From Sediminibacterium roseum (GTDB lineage: Bacteria > Bacteroidota > Bacteroidia > Chitinophagales > Chitinophagaceae): DNA of 64,000 nucleotides. Location: NCBI RefSeq assembly GCF_009939005.1, contig NZ_JAACJS010000011.1:462096-526095 (forward strand), written 5' to 3'. Made by a program: the position numbers and the translations under genes. This document shows, piece after piece, positions 8,817 to 17,871 of this stretch (positions are counted from its first letter, which is position 1; every line of letters starts with the position of its first letter). Under the pieces are notes generated by a model, which was not told the DNA's origin, did no database searches, and worked only from the letters and a program-made list of their open reading frames with translations.

Positions 8817-9671
8817 ATGGCAGTTACTTTGATCGCAGACAGCGGCGCCACCAAATGCGAGTGGAGGCTGGTTCAGAATGGGAAGAACAGGACCATAAGC
8901 ACGATGGGCATCAGTCCGTATTTTTTAACGGGTGAGCAGATCACCGCGCTGTTGCAGAAAGAGATCCTGCCAAAACTGAAGAATGTGACGGTTACCGATA
9001 TTCATTTTTACGGAACCGGTTTGAACAATGCCGGTAATGTGGCCATCGTAAAAAAAGTATTCAAAACCCTTTTCCCGAAAGCAAAAACAGAGATCCAGAC
9101 AGACCTGCTCGGCGCAGCCAGGGCGCTTTGCGGCAGATCGAAGGGCGTGGCCTGTATTTTGGGCACGGGTTCGAACTCCTGTTATTACGATGGAAAGAAG
9201 ATCGTGAAAAACAGCCCCGGGCTGGGATATGTACTGGGCGATGAGGGCAGTGGCGCTTACCTGGGCAAAAAAGTGGTACAATACTATTTATACAACACAT
9301 TCGACGAAGAACTGAAGACCCGTTTCGAAAAACGTTTCGAAACGAGTTACCTCGAGATCCTCGACCGGGTTTACAAGCAGCCGCTTGCCAACCGCTACCT
9401 CGCATCGTTTGCGATCTTCCTGGCAGAGAACCGTGGGCATTATATGATCGAGAACATCATCGAGGACGGGCTGAACGATTTCTTCTTCACCCACCTTTAC
9501 AAATACCGCGAAAGCTGGACGATGCCGATCCATTTCATTGGCAGCATCGCCTATGGATTCAGGGATGTATTGAAAGATCTCTGCGAAACCTATGAGCTCG
9601 AACTGGGAAAAGTGATCAAAGCCCCTATGCAGGGATTATTAGCATACCACACACAAGTAAAAAAACCTTAA
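8817..9671 (+). CDS. BadF/BadG-type N-acetylmuramate/N-acetylglucosamine kinase
   Basis: A 284-residue ASKHA-fold sugar kinase: phosphate-1 motif DSGATKCEW (8-16), GTGSN (116-120) and GDEGSG (141-146). Members of this family phosphorylate GlcNAc and MurNAc (MurK/NagK type). The stop codon overlaps the start of murQ by one base (TAATG), and MurQ acts on MurNAc 6-phosphate, so this gene most likely supplies that substrate by phosphorylating MurNAc in the cytoplasm. No MurNAc permease is beside it. Preference for MurNAc over GlcNAc is inferred from the context, not from residues. Confidence 0.8.
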   Translation: MAVTLIADSGATKCEWRLVQNGKNRTISTMGISPYFLTGEQITALLQKEILPKLKNVTVTDIHFYGTGLNNAGNVAIVKKVFKTLFPKAKTEIQTDLLGAARALCGRSKGVACILGTGSNSCYYDGKKIVKNSPGLGYVLGDEGSGAYLGKKVVQYYLYNTFDEELKTRFEKRFETSYLEILDRVYKQPLANRYLASFAIFLAENRGHYMIENIIEDGLNDFFFTHLYKYRESWTMPIHFIGSIAYGFRDVLKDLCETYELELGKVIKAPMQGLLAYHTQVKKP

Positions 9672-10492
9672 TGGCACAGTTTATCAAAGTAACGGAGCAG
9701 TCGTCGAACTACAGGCACCTCGAGAAAATGTCGATACTCGAATTATTACAGAACATGAACAACGAAGACCGCACCGTACCCGATGCGGTTGGCAAAGCGA
9801 TACCACAGATCGAAAAACTGGTAGCTGCCATCACAGATAAAATGTTATCCGGCGGCCGTTTGTTTTACATCGGCGCGGGCACAAGCGGAAGACTGGGTAT
9901 TGTGGACGCGAGCGAGTGCCCACCCTCTTTTGGCGTTCCTTACGGGCTGGTGATCGGTCTCATCGCCGGTGGCGAAAAAGCGATCACGCAGGCGGTGGAA
10001 TTTGCAGAAGACAGCACCGACAAAGGATGGTCTGACCTGCAGAAACATTTCATCAGCGATAAGGATGTTGTTGTAGGATTGGCCGCAAGCGGAACAACTC
10101 CATACGTGATCAGCGCATTGAAAGAGTGCCGCAAACACGGCATCATCACGGGAAGCATCAGTTGCAACCCGAGCTCCCCTGTTTCCGCCGAAGCAGATTT
10201 CCCGGTAGAGGTTGTAGTGGGCCCTGAATTCATTACCGGCAGTACACGCATGAAAAGCGGCACGGCACAGAAATTGGTGTTGAATATGATATCGAGTTCC
10301 GTAATGATACAGCTTGGCCGGGTAGAAGACAATAAAATGGTGAACATGCAGCTCAGCAATGTAAAGCTGGTTGACCGCGGCGTAAAAATGGTGATGGAAG
10401 GTTTATCGCTCACCGATTACGAAAAAGCAAAGGATCTGTTGCTGAAACATGGCAGTGTGAAGAAAGCCGTAGAGGCGGCGAACGCTTCATAG
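9671..10492 (+). CDS. murQ: N-acetylmuramic acid 6-phosphate etherase (MurQ)
   Basis: Cleaves the lactyl ether of MurNAc 6-phosphate, giving GlcNAc 6-phosphate and D-lactate, in cell-wall recycling. The 273-residue protein has a SIS fold with GAGTSGRLG (68-76), ASECPPSFG with E82, and E113, matching the E83 and E114 pair of the E. coli enzyme. The conserved GSTRMKSGTAQK segment is also present. It is translationally coupled to the upstream kinase, with a one-base overlap of stop and start. Its length is slightly below the roughly 300 usual for the family because the C-terminal helical part is shorter. Confidence 0.93.
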   Translation: MAQFIKVTEQSSNYRHLEKMSILELLQNMNNEDRTVPDAVGKAIPQIEKLVAAITDKMLSGGRLFYIGAGTSGRLGIVDASECPPSFGVPYGLVIGLIAGGEKAITQAVEFAEDSTDKGWSDLQKHFISDKDVVVGLAASGTTPYVISALKECRKHGIITGSISCNPSSPVSAEADFPVEVVVGPEFITGSTRMKSGTAQKLVLNMISSSVMIQLGRVEDNKMVNMQLSNVKLVDRGVKMVMEGLSLTDYEKAKDLLLKHGSVKKAVEAANAS

Positions 10493-10518
10493 CCGGTATA
10501 AAATACTTAACAAACCAA

Positions 10519-10539
10519 AGCTGCGAGCTGTGAGCTGCG
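10519..10539. repeat. Heptad tandem repeat (AGCTGYG), three units
   Basis: Three back-to-back 7-bp units, AGCTGCG, AGCTGTG and AGCTGCG, lie in the 138-bp gap after murQ. The sequence is unrelated to the AATTAGG arrays but has the same 7-bp period. Small hairpins follow (for example ATGGCT/AGCCAT near 10573-10587), without a T-tract. Confidence 0.7.
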
Positions 10540-10630
10540 GGAGATGGGCCATCAGCCCGGAGCCCACTGTTCATGGCTCGTAGCCATTTAAAAAAACGTG
10601 GCCCAGTACCCAAACCGGCGCCAAACGATT

Positions 10631-11194
10631 ATGCACGAAATAGAACCTTTTTACAACTGGCGCCATATTTACGTGTCTGAAGAAGACAAGCACTCTCCCT
10701 TTTTTGGAAGGACCTATAGTGAATTTGAATTTTCACAAACCGTGTACAACTATTACATCCACCCGCAATGGGATGATTTCGGGAGCCGCACGCTGTACAT
10801 GAAAATCATTTATGCCGATTACGAACTCAACTTCGCCGTGATTGAACTGATCGGGGAATGGAACGATGCGATAGAGAACGATATCATGGAAATGAAACGC
10901 GAGGTGATGGACATTCTATACAACGAAGGCATCTACAAATACATCCTGATTGCGGAGAACGTTCTTAATTTTCACAGCAGCGACAAAGAATATTACCAGG
11001 AATGGTACGACGAAGTAAGCGAACAGAATGGCTGGATCGTAGCCCTTAACATGCCCGAGGCCACCCAGCAGGATTTCAAAAAGAAAAAACTGAATTACTA
11101 CATCGAACTTACCGATCTGCCCGAATGGCGCGTTTACAAACCCTACCATCTTTTCAGGAAAATTGACGATGCGTTGATGAAGCGGCTCGATTGA
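10631..11194 (+). CDS. Conserved hypothetical protein of Bacteroidota
   Basis: A 187-residue soluble protein, rich in aromatic and acidic residues, starting MHEIEPFYNWRHIY. I believe proteins with this N-terminus and with the GEWND and ENVLNFH segments are widespread in Bacteroidota and uncharacterised. I chose the ATG at 10631 over a frame 11 codons longer because it gives this typical N-terminus. There is no signal peptide, membrane segment or catalytic motif I can name. It stands alone between murQ and a TMEM175-like gene. Function unknown. Confidence 0.75.
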   Translation: MHEIEPFYNWRHIYVSEEDKHSPFFGRTYSEFEFSQTVYNYYIHPQWDDFGSRTLYMKIIYADYELNFAVIELIGEWNDAIENDIMEMKREVMDILYNEGIYKYILIAENVLNFHSSDKEYYQEWYDEVSEQNGWIVALNMPEATQQDFKKKKLNYYIELTDLPEWRVYKPYHLFRKIDDALMKRLD

Positions 11195-11232
11195 GTTCCG
11201 CTTCCCCGAAAAACATTTGAACGTATTTGAGG

Positions 11233-11811
11233 TCATCCCTGTTCTATCGTCCGCTCAATTCGCCTGTCCGGGATCAGCCAGATAATGGCCACTACAGCGT
11301 ACAACGCGAGGCTGATCCAGGTATGCAGGAACGCGGCCGCAATGCCCACCGCATAAATGGCTGTCGAGATCTTTCCTTTCAGATCGCTCCCCAAAGCTTT
11401 TGCAAGCGTGGATCCTTTACCATTCGCTTTCAACAGGCACAAAACGAGGATGTAATACGAAATGCTGTTCATGAACAGGATCACGCCGTACACCACCACG
11501 GGCCATTTGGTAAAATGGTTCTCCCCCATCCACCCGGAGGCAAAAGGCATCAGCGATAACCAGAATAAAAGATGGTTGTTGGCCCACATGGCGCCGCCAC
11601 TGATCTTTTGCGCGGCATGCATGAGGTGGTGGTGGTTGTTCCAGTAAATACCGATGTATACAAAACTCAATACATAACTCATAAAAACCGGGCCGATCTT
11701 CACCAGTTCTTCCATAGAATCGTCGTGCGGCACTTTCATTTCCAGTACCATAATGGTGATGATGATCGCGAGAACACCATCGCTGAACGCTTCGAGTCTT
11801 CCTTTTCCCAT
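11233..11811 (-). CDS. TMEM175/DUF1211-family membrane channel protein
   Basis: A 192-residue inner-membrane protein with six hydrophobic segments. It begins with the hallmark R-x3-FSDG motif (R5, F9-G12) on the first helix, the signature of prokaryotic TMEM175 potassium-channel homologues, and has the NNHHH stretch (58-62). Bacterial members carry one six-helix repeat and assemble as tetramers, which fits the length. It is probably monocistronic. Ion conduction in this organism is inferred from the family. Confidence 0.85.
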   Translation of the reverse strand: MGKGRLEAFSDGVLAIIITIMVLEMKVPHDDSMEELVKIGPVFMSYVLSFVYIGIYWNNHHHLMHAAQKISGGAMWANNHLLFWLSLMPFASGWMGENHFTKWPVVVYGVILFMNSISYYILVLCLLKANGKGSTLAKALGSDLKGKISTAIYAVGIAAAFLHTWISLALYAVVAIIWLIPDRRIERTIEQG

Positions 11812-11926
11812 GCTGCAGATATTTGGTAAAAAAACAGGGCGGCCGAATTACTGCCCGCCGCCGCTTGAAAATACACAATTTCAACTTACCTTAACAGTCG
11901 ATTTATAACACGCTAAATTTTTTGTT

Positions 11927-12085
11927 ATGTCATTACCAGTAAACAATAAAAACAACGGCAAAGCCGGCAAGGGCCCGAAAGGTATGATGGGCGGCCAGGG
12001 CTCCAAGTTCATTGCAAAACCGGGAACGAAAGCATCCGGCCCTTCTAAAAAACCCATCAAGACGGGCGGATCGAGAGGAAGCTGA
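11927..12085 (+). CDS. Small basic Gly/Lys-rich protein (52 aa)
   Basis: A short frame, ATG at 11927 to TGA at 12083-12085, encoding a very basic glycine- and lysine-rich peptide that begins MSLPVNNKNNGKAGKGPKG and ends KTGGSRGS. Its composition resembles the disordered tails of nucleic-acid-binding proteins. A clear hairpin terminator follows 37 bp downstream, which supports expression as its own short transcript. I recognise no family. It could bind RNA or DNA, but that is only inferred from charge. Confidence 0.6.
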   Translation: MSLPVNNKNNGKAGKGPKGMMGGQGSKFIAKPGTKASGPSKKPIKTGGSRGS

Positions 12086-12121
12086 TTGAACAGTGCACAC
12101 CGCACCGCAACCTGTAAAGAT

Positions 12122-12185
12122 AAAGTTCAGGAACCCGCGATCGATGAATCATTAAACATCGGCCGCGTTTCCTGAACTTTTTGTT
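12122..12185 (+). terminator. Hairpin terminator after the small basic gene
   Basis: GTTCAGGAA and TTCCTGAAC pair around a loop that contains a second GCG/CGC and GATG/CATC set, followed by TTTTTG. It lies between the convergent small gene and the histidine kinase gene, so it may serve both. Confidence 0.7.
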
Positions 12186-12232
12186 TTACCAGACATGGTA
12201 TTGCATTCCCTATTCAACGTATTTATTCGCCA

Positions 12233-14521
12233 TCACGCTTCCGGCATTTCGATCATAAAACTGCTTCCTGCATTTTCATTCCGTTTTACCTGCAGGCTTC
12301 CCTTCATCAGCGCGGCGAAGGTTTTGCAAAGCATGAGCCCCAGCCCTGTTCCTGTTTCCCCCTGGGTTCCTTTCTTTGTATCGATGGCATGGAGGTATTC
12401 TCTGTCGTTGATCGCATTCATTTTCTCCTGCGGCATTCCTGTTCCGCTGTCTGTGATCGTCGTGGAAACACGCCCGTAGCCGGTAATGCTTTCCACCTGT
12501 ATAAAACCATCCGGGGGCGTAAACTTGATCGCATTGCTCAACAGGTTGCGTATGATGAGAGAAAACATGTTGCGGTCGGCGCAAACATTGGTATCATCCT
12601 TCGTATGATTAACGATCCGTATGTTCTTGTGCGCTGCCTGCTGCTGGAGCAATGCGATGGTCTGGTCAACCGATTCTTTTACGGCAATCGACTCCGTTAC
12701 GGGCGTAAAACCTTTCATCTGGCTCGAGGCCCAGTTCAGCAGGTTTTCCATCAGCACCGATGTGTGCGAGAGCTGGTTCTTCAGCTCCCCTGCATACAAT
12801 TGCAATTTTTTCTGCGAAATGGCGCCATCTTCCAGGATATCAATGAACGATATAAGCGTGTTAACCGGCGTACGCATATCATGGCTAACCACGCTGAAGA
12901 TCCTGTCTTTTACATGACCGAGTTCTTCCAGCTCCGCTTTTTGTTTGCCGATGATGCGGTTGAGGCGTTTTGTTTTTTGCTGGTTGTAATACACCAGGAA
13001 CGCGATCAATAAAATAGAAGCCACTGCAATGCCCAGGTACAATTTTACTTTCTTGTCGAAACTGATCTGCAACTGCTGCTGCGCGATCTGTTTATCGCTT
13101 GCTTCTTTTGAAAGTTTCGCCTCGAGTTTGTTCCGTTCCAGCGCTTCTTCCTGCATTTCTTTTTCTCGTTGCAGCTTCGCCTGTTGCTGCAGGTAGGTCA
13201 ACCGTTGCAGGTCCTTTTCTTTGCTGATCAGCTGAAGCTGCTGCCTGTTCAATGCGAGGGCCTGCTCCTGTTGTTTACCCAGCAATTGCTGGCGCTCCAG
13301 CCGCTGGGTGGTAAGCGCCTGCTCAAACCGGATGGAATCTTCGCGTTTGCCAAATTCGTACTGCAGTTCGCGGCGGTTGATCTCTTTTGTTTTTTCGAGG
13401 TTGAAAACGCTGTCCCTGTAACGGATGTGCTCTTTGAACGACGCAAGCGAGGCCACAGCATCGCCCGATAACAATTCTATTTCTGATCTTGTGTCGTATG
13501 CAAAATTCAACCCGTTGAGGTCATTGATTTCCTTGCGGAGCGCAATGGTGCGGTTTGCATTCTGCAATGCTTTTGCGAGCAGGCCATCGCGTGCAGACAA
13601 TGCGCCCTTGAAAGGCGAAGGCAAAGAATCTTTCGCCACAAGAACATAGGCTTCGGCGATGGTTAAACTATTCTGTGCGATCTGTAGTTTATTGCCGATT
13701 GCCTCGGAGATGCGCAATGCGTTCTCATAGTATTCTACGGCTTTGGCGTAATCGCGCCGCGACTGGTAAATACGGCCCATCGCCTGCAAATTACTTGCTG
13801 AGCCGTCTTTATTGCCCATCTCCTCGTACAGCGCCTGCGAGCGGCCGATGTATTGAAGCGCTTTCTCGAACTTGTTCTGGTAAAGGTAAACGTACCCCGC
13901 ATTTCCTGAATTGATCGCAATCCCCCGCTTAGTTCCCAATTCTTCATAGATACGCAATGCGCGCTCGTAATTTTCGATGGCCTTGTCATAGTCTTTCAGA
14001 AACGAATAAATATTACCGAGCGTGCTCAGGTTCCCTGCAATGCCGCCTTTCAGCCCGAGTTTTTCGTTGATCTTCAGAGAACGCAGGGAATACTCCTGTG
14101 ATTTGGGATAGAGGCCCTGGTAAAAATAATTACTGGCAATGCTTCCGTATGCCGAAGCCAGCAATTTATCGTCTTTCAATGCTTCCGCTATTACAATGCT
14201 TTTTGAATGATATTCGATGGCCTGCGTGTAATCGCCTTTGATGCGGAGGTTGTTGCCGCCAACACTGTATGCATTGAAGAGCCCGTTGTTGTATTTTATT
14301 TTCTGCGAAAGCGCGATGGCAAGGTTGGAATAACGGAGCCCTTCCGTGGGATTGGTGGCCGGATAATCACCGGCAATGGCAAGCAGGGTTTGTACGCGTA
14401 AAGTGTCTATGCTGATGGCAGGCAAAGCGGCGATCATTGAATCGATACGCGCCTGTCCTTTTTTCTGGGCGGAAACGGATAAACAAAGCAGTAACAAAAA
14501 AGCGCAGCTAATTCTTCTCAT
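12233..14521 (-). CDS. TPR-containing sensor histidine kinase
   Basis: A 762-residue hybrid of the Bacteroidota TPR-kinase type. It has a signal peptide (1-18), about six TPRs (about 60-290), a long coiled coil rich in Gln and Lys (about 370-490), one membrane segment (about 494-512), then a cytoplasmic kinase: H547 in the VVSHDMRTP H-box, N-box NLLSNAIKF (659-667), DSGTGMP (691-697) and GTGLGL (724-729). Periplasmic TPRs presumably sense a protein or envelope signal. No response regulator lies beside it, so its partner is elsewhere. Confidence 0.88.
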   Translation of the reverse strand: MRRISCAFLLLLCLSVSAQKKGQARIDSMIAALPAISIDTLRVQTLLAIAGDYPATNPTEGLRYSNLAIALSQKIKYNNGLFNAYSVGGNNLRIKGDYTQAIEYHSKSIVIAEALKDDKLLASAYGSIASNYFYQGLYPKSQEYSLRSLKINEKLGLKGGIAGNLSTLGNIYSFLKDYDKAIENYERALRIYEELGTKRGIAINSGNAGYVYLYQNKFEKALQYIGRSQALYEEMGNKDGSASNLQAMGRIYQSRRDYAKAVEYYENALRISEAIGNKLQIAQNSLTIAEAYVLVAKDSLPSPFKGALSARDGLLAKALQNANRTIALRKEINDLNGLNFAYDTRSEIELLSGDAVASLASFKEHIRYRDSVFNLEKTKEINRRELQYEFGKREDSIRFEQALTTQRLERQQLLGKQQEQALALNRQQLQLISKEKDLQRLTYLQQQAKLQREKEMQEEALERNKLEAKLSKEASDKQIAQQQLQISFDKKVKLYLGIAVASILLIAFLVYYNQQKTKRLNRIIGKQKAELEELGHVKDRIFSVVSHDMRTPVNTLISFIDILEDGAISQKKLQLYAGELKNQLSHTSVLMENLLNWASSQMKGFTPVTESIAVKESVDQTIALLQQQAAHKNIRIVNHTKDDTNVCADRNMFSLIIRNLLSNAIKFTPPDGFIQVESITGYGRVSTTITDSGTGMPQEKMNAINDREYLHAIDTKKGTQGETGTGLGLMLCKTFAALMKGSLQVKRNENAGSSFMIEMPEA

Positions 14522-14580
14522 TGCAGTTACATCAAAGACAGGACGTATTGGCGCCGGACCTTTGAAACGGGTTAAAAAAT

Positions 14581-14626
14581 AAAAAGGTTAAAAAGGTATG
14601 GTAATCTACAACTTTTTAACCTTTTA
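14581..14626 (-). terminator. Hairpin terminator after lipoprotein gene
   Basis: AAAAGGTTAAAAAG and CTTTTTAACCTTTT form a strong stem around a loop of about 11 nt. Read on the minus strand it is followed by a T-rich tail, and it lies about 30 bp after the stop of the lipoprotein gene at 14655. Confidence 0.65.
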
Positions 14627-14654
14627 ATTCTTAACCAGTTACATTAAAGTAAAC

Positions 14655-15458
14655 TCAATTGTATTCGTAGGTTCTCTCCACCCCATCGCTGCTCTTCACT
14701 TTCCAGGGATAACCCTCGGCAGTATATTGATAAGTGATCGTTGTTGTTGTAACCGGTGGGTTGCCGGGTACATTGTTGAAATTGGTATACACCTCCCTGG
14801 TAAGGTTGTTCCTGTTTGTCGTAAATGGCGGCAGGAAGGCAAATTGCGGGGGAACTTTCCCGTTGTCGTATTCAAAATTATACCGCATCGAAAGAACGGG
14901 TGCGCCGTTTGCATAACTGAAAAACTCGTTTACGGAAACATTGCCATTGCCATCGTATTGATAAGTGTTTTTTGAAGCCGGCTGCCCGGCAGGTAAGAAA
15001 ACGGTTGCTGCAACGATCCTTTTTGCGGCGTCAAAATCGAAGAGCGTGTAACTGGTTTGCCGGGGCGTTCCATTTGTCTTCACAAAATATTTGGCGGCGG
15101 ATACGAGTCCGTTTTGATATTCATAATCCACGTAGCCGGAATCCATCGCTTCTGTGTTCCAGCTGTTGCTGATATTCATCAGGGATACCGTTCTCACCAT
15201 CCTTCCGTCGGTATCGTAATAAAACACCTGCTCTGAACTTCTTACTGTCGGCGTCATGTAGGAAGTGTGTTTGAACAAAAGGCCGTTGGAATAATAGGTG
15301 AATTCTTCAGACAGTACGCCGCTGATGGTTATGCGTCTTAGTTTTTTACCGGCAAAAAAAACGGTGTCCTCGCCCTCAGCCGGCGCCATTTCGCTTTTCC
15401 TACAGGAAACCATCGAAAACAGCATAGCCAGGAAGCATACAAGGCAGGTCCTTTTCAT
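14655..15458 (-). CDS. Putative lipoprotein with YD-like repeats
   Basis: A 267-residue exported protein. The start at 15456-15458 gives MKRTCLVCFLAMLFSMVSC, a lipoprotein signal whose lipobox ends in the Cys; the longer frame would bury it. The mature part has recurring patterns such as FTYYSNGLLFKH, YYDTDGRMVRT and YQYDGNGNVS that look like short beta-hairpin YD/RHS-type repeats, as in DUF4595-like Bacteroidota surface lipoproteins. It is probably attached to the outer membrane. Role unknown. A hairpin terminator follows, so it is likely monocistronic. Confidence 0.65.
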   Translation of the reverse strand: MKRTCLVCFLAMLFSMVSCRKSEMAPAEGEDTVFFAGKKLRRITISGVLSEEFTYYSNGLLFKHTSYMTPTVRSSEQVFYYDTDGRMVRTVSLMNISNSWNTEAMDSGYVDYEYQNGLVSAAKYFVKTNGTPRQTSYTLFDFDAAKRIVAATVFLPAGQPASKNTYQYDGNGNVSVNEFFSYANGAPVLSMRYNFEYDNGKVPPQFAFLPPFTTNRNNLTREVYTNFNNVPGNPPVTTTTITYQYTAEGYPWKVKSSDGVERTYEYN

Positions 15459-15554
15459 ATTGAGCAATTTTGGTTTTGATGTAAATGTGTACGGTTCCGC
15501 AAGCACAGGTACAAGACTACAAACGATGCTGTGCCACTTTGCCGTACTTCTTTT

Positions 15555-17228
15555 TTACACCTTCAACCGCTCCTGTATCGACAGCCCGTTTTTTCGCAGG
15601 GTATCCAGTGCAATATCGTACCCGGCATCTGCGTGACGGATCACGCCCATACCCGGATCATTCCTTAACACACGGGAAAGCCTTTTCGCTGCATCATCAG
15701 TTCCATCGGCCACTATTACCATTCCTGCGTGAATGCTGTAGCCCATACCAACCCCGCCCCCATGGTGCAGGCTTACCCAACTGGCGCCGCCGGCGGTATT
15801 TACCAGGGCATTCAGAACGGGCCAGTCGGCAACAGCGTCCGAACCATCCAGCATGGATTCTGTTTCGCGGTTCGGAGATGCTACCGACCCTGTATCGAGA
15901 TGGTCGCGCCCGATAACGATGGGCGCTTTCACTTTTCCTGTTCTGACGAGTTCGTTAAAAGCGAGGCCCGCTTTTTCCCTTTCGCCCTGGCCCAGCCAGC
16001 AGATCCGCGCCGGCAATCCCTGGAACGCGATCTTTTCTTTTGCCATCTTCATCCAGCGTTGCAGGCTCTTGTTTTCGGGGAAGAGTTCCGTGATCACTTT
16101 ATCCGTAACCGCGATATCGGCCGGGTCGCCGCTCAATGCCGCCCAACGGAACGGGCCCTTGCCCTCGCAGAACAGCGGGCGTATGTAAGCCGGTACAAAG
16201 CCCGGGAAATCGAATGCATTTTTCAGTCCATGCTCCTGCGCGCGCGCGCGGAGGTTATTGCCGTAATCGAAAGTAATGGCGCCCCGTTTCTGCAGTTCCA
16301 GCATCAGTTCAACATGCAGTTTCATGCTGTCGTAGCTGAGCGCAATGTATTGCTGCGGATCTTTTTCGCGCAGCGCATTCGCTTCTTCATTCAACAAGGT
16401 ATGCGGCACATAACCGATCAAGGGGTCGTGCGCAGAAGTCTGGTCGGTAAGCACATCCACCTGTATGTTCCTATCGATCAGCCGTTGCAGAAGATGGACC
16501 GCATTGCACAGAACGCCGATGCTGATGGTTTCCTTGTTTGCGCGTGCCTCTACTGCGCGGTCGATCGCTTCGTCGATACCCGTATATTTTACATCGAGGT
16601 ATTTTGTCTCGAGCCTTTTATCGATCCTCCACTCCTCCACTTCCGCGATCAGCGAAACGCCATCGCACATGGTAACAGCAAGCGGCTGCGCACCGCCCAT
16701 ACCGCCAAGACCCGCCGTTACGCTCAATGTTCCTTTCAGCGATCCGTTGAAATGTTTATCGGCAAGCGCCGCAAATGTTTCATAGGTTCCCTGCACAATT
16801 CCCTGGGAGCCGATGTAGATCCATGATCCGGCGGTCATTTGTCCGTACATCATCAATCCCTTTTTCTCAAGCTCCGTAAAATGCTCCCACGTGGCCCATT
16901 TGGGAACGAGTTGGGAATTGGATAACAATACCCGCGGCGCATCCTTGTGTGTGGTGAGAATGCCAACGGGTTTGCCGCTCTGGATCAGCAGGGTCTCGTC
17001 TTCTTCAATGTCTTTCAGCGCCTTGATGATGAGATCGAGGCTCTCAAAGTTCCTCGCCGCTTTTCCCCGCCCGCCATACACGATCAGGTCGTCCGGCCGC
17101 TCCGCCACTTCGGGATCAAGGTTGTTGAGCAGCATGCGAAGCGCTGCCTCCTGCACCCATCCTTTACAGTTGAGAACGGAACCGGTTGGCGTTTTATAAA
17201 CTACGGGATCGTATTTGCGGGGCGTCAT
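15555..17228 (-). CDS. hutU: Urocanate hydratase (HutU)
   Basis: Converts urocanate to 4-imidazolone-5-propionate in histidine degradation, with tightly bound NAD+. The 557-residue length is typical. Visible signatures are the NAD-binding [10 protein letters not shown] (173-182), the [10 protein letters not shown] stretch (131-140), and [17 protein letters not shown] with GSDAVADWP near the C-terminus. It starts at ATG 17226-17228. No other hut gene (hutH, hutI, hutG) is adjacent, so the pathway is scattered or encoded elsewhere. Identification is secure. Confidence 0.96.
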   Translation of the reverse strand: MTPRKYDPVVYKTPTGSVLNCKGWVQEAALRMLLNNLDPEVAERPDDLIVYGGRGKAARNFESLDLIIKALKDIEEDETLLIQSGKPVGILTTHKDAPRVLLSNSQLVPKWATWEHFTELEKKGLMMYGQMTAGSWIYIGSQGIVQGTYETFAALADKHFNGSLKGTLSVTAGLGGMGGAQPLAVTMCDGVSLIAEVEEWRIDKRLETKYLDVKYTGIDEAIDRAVEARANKETISIGVLCNAVHLLQRLIDRNIQVDVLTDQTSAHDPLIGYVPHTLLNEEANALREKDPQQYIALSYDSMKLHVELMLELQKRGAITFDYGNNLRARAQEHGLKNAFDFPGFVPAYIRPLFCEGKGPFRWAALSGDPADIAVTDKVITELFPENKSLQRWMKMAKEKIAFQGLPARICWLGQGEREKAGLAFNELVRTGKVKAPIVIGRDHLDTGSVASPNRETESMLDGSDAVADWPVLNALVNTAGGASWVSLHHGGGVGMGYSIHAGMVIVADGTDDAAKRLSRVLRNDPGMGVIRHADAGYDIALDTLRKNGLSIQERLKV

Positions 17229-17325
17229 GGCAATCGTTTTTGTTGAAGGATAAAAGTCGTAAAAATAAATAAAGCGGTTAAATGGTTAGCGGGTCAAATC
17301 AATTCAACCCATTCCCCGGGGCTCA

Positions 17326-17637
17326 TCAATACACCAGGTCCTCGTACGCTGCCATCAATTCATTATAGGAGTGGTTATCGCCCGCTGTTTTTGCAGCGGC
17401 CATTCCTTTTTCGTACCATTCGATCGCGAGCGTGGTTTCCTGGAGTTTTTCGAGGAGCTTGGCGAGGTGATAATAGGAGCCGATATAATCCGGTGATGCG
17501 GCCAGGATCGCCTCAAACAATACCCGCGCCTCGGTATCGCGCCCGGCCTTGATGTATTCCAGGGCCAATGCATGGCGAAGAAAATTATCGTTCGGATTAT
17601 CGGCCAGGAATTCGTTGATCTTTTCAATACGGTCCAT
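17326..17637 (-). CDS. Small TPR-repeat protein
   Basis: A 103-residue cytoplasmic protein of about two and a half TPR units (NFLRHALALEYIKAGRDTEA and SYYHLAKLLEKLQETTLAIE), probably a protein-interaction adaptor. I chose the ATG at 17635-17637 over a frame 30 codons longer because a perfect TATCTTTG -7 box lies only 4 bp before it (17642-17649). That makes the longer form impossible from that promoter and implies an almost leaderless message. Partner unknown. Confidence 0.7.
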   Translation of the reverse strand: MDRIEKINEFLADNPNDNFLRHALALEYIKAGRDTEARVLFEAILAASPDYIGSYYHLAKLLEKLQETTLAIEWYEKGMAAAKTAGDNHSYNELMAAYEDLVY

Positions 17638-17641
17638 GAAA

Positions 17642-17649
17642 CAAAGATA
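17642..17649 (-). promoter_or_regulatory. -7 box of the TPR gene
   Basis: TATCTTTG on the minus strand matches the Bacteroidota TAnnTTTG -7 element exactly and ends four bases before the ATG of the TPR gene. No clear TTG is present at the -33 spacing. Confidence 0.5.
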
Positions 17650-17871
17650 ACACACTGCATGCTGATAGTGAACAGGCCCCGGAAGAGTTGGCGCGATATT
17701 ATTGCATCGATCACCATTCCATACCACAAAAAGCTAACACCAATCGCCCGCCAGCACCAGCCGATCACTAACAAACAAATAATCACACCAAAACTTTGCC
17801 GCTCCCGAATTCTTCCTACATTTGCTAATAGTTGTTTATGCAACCATTAAACCGTTCTAAATATTTGCTCT

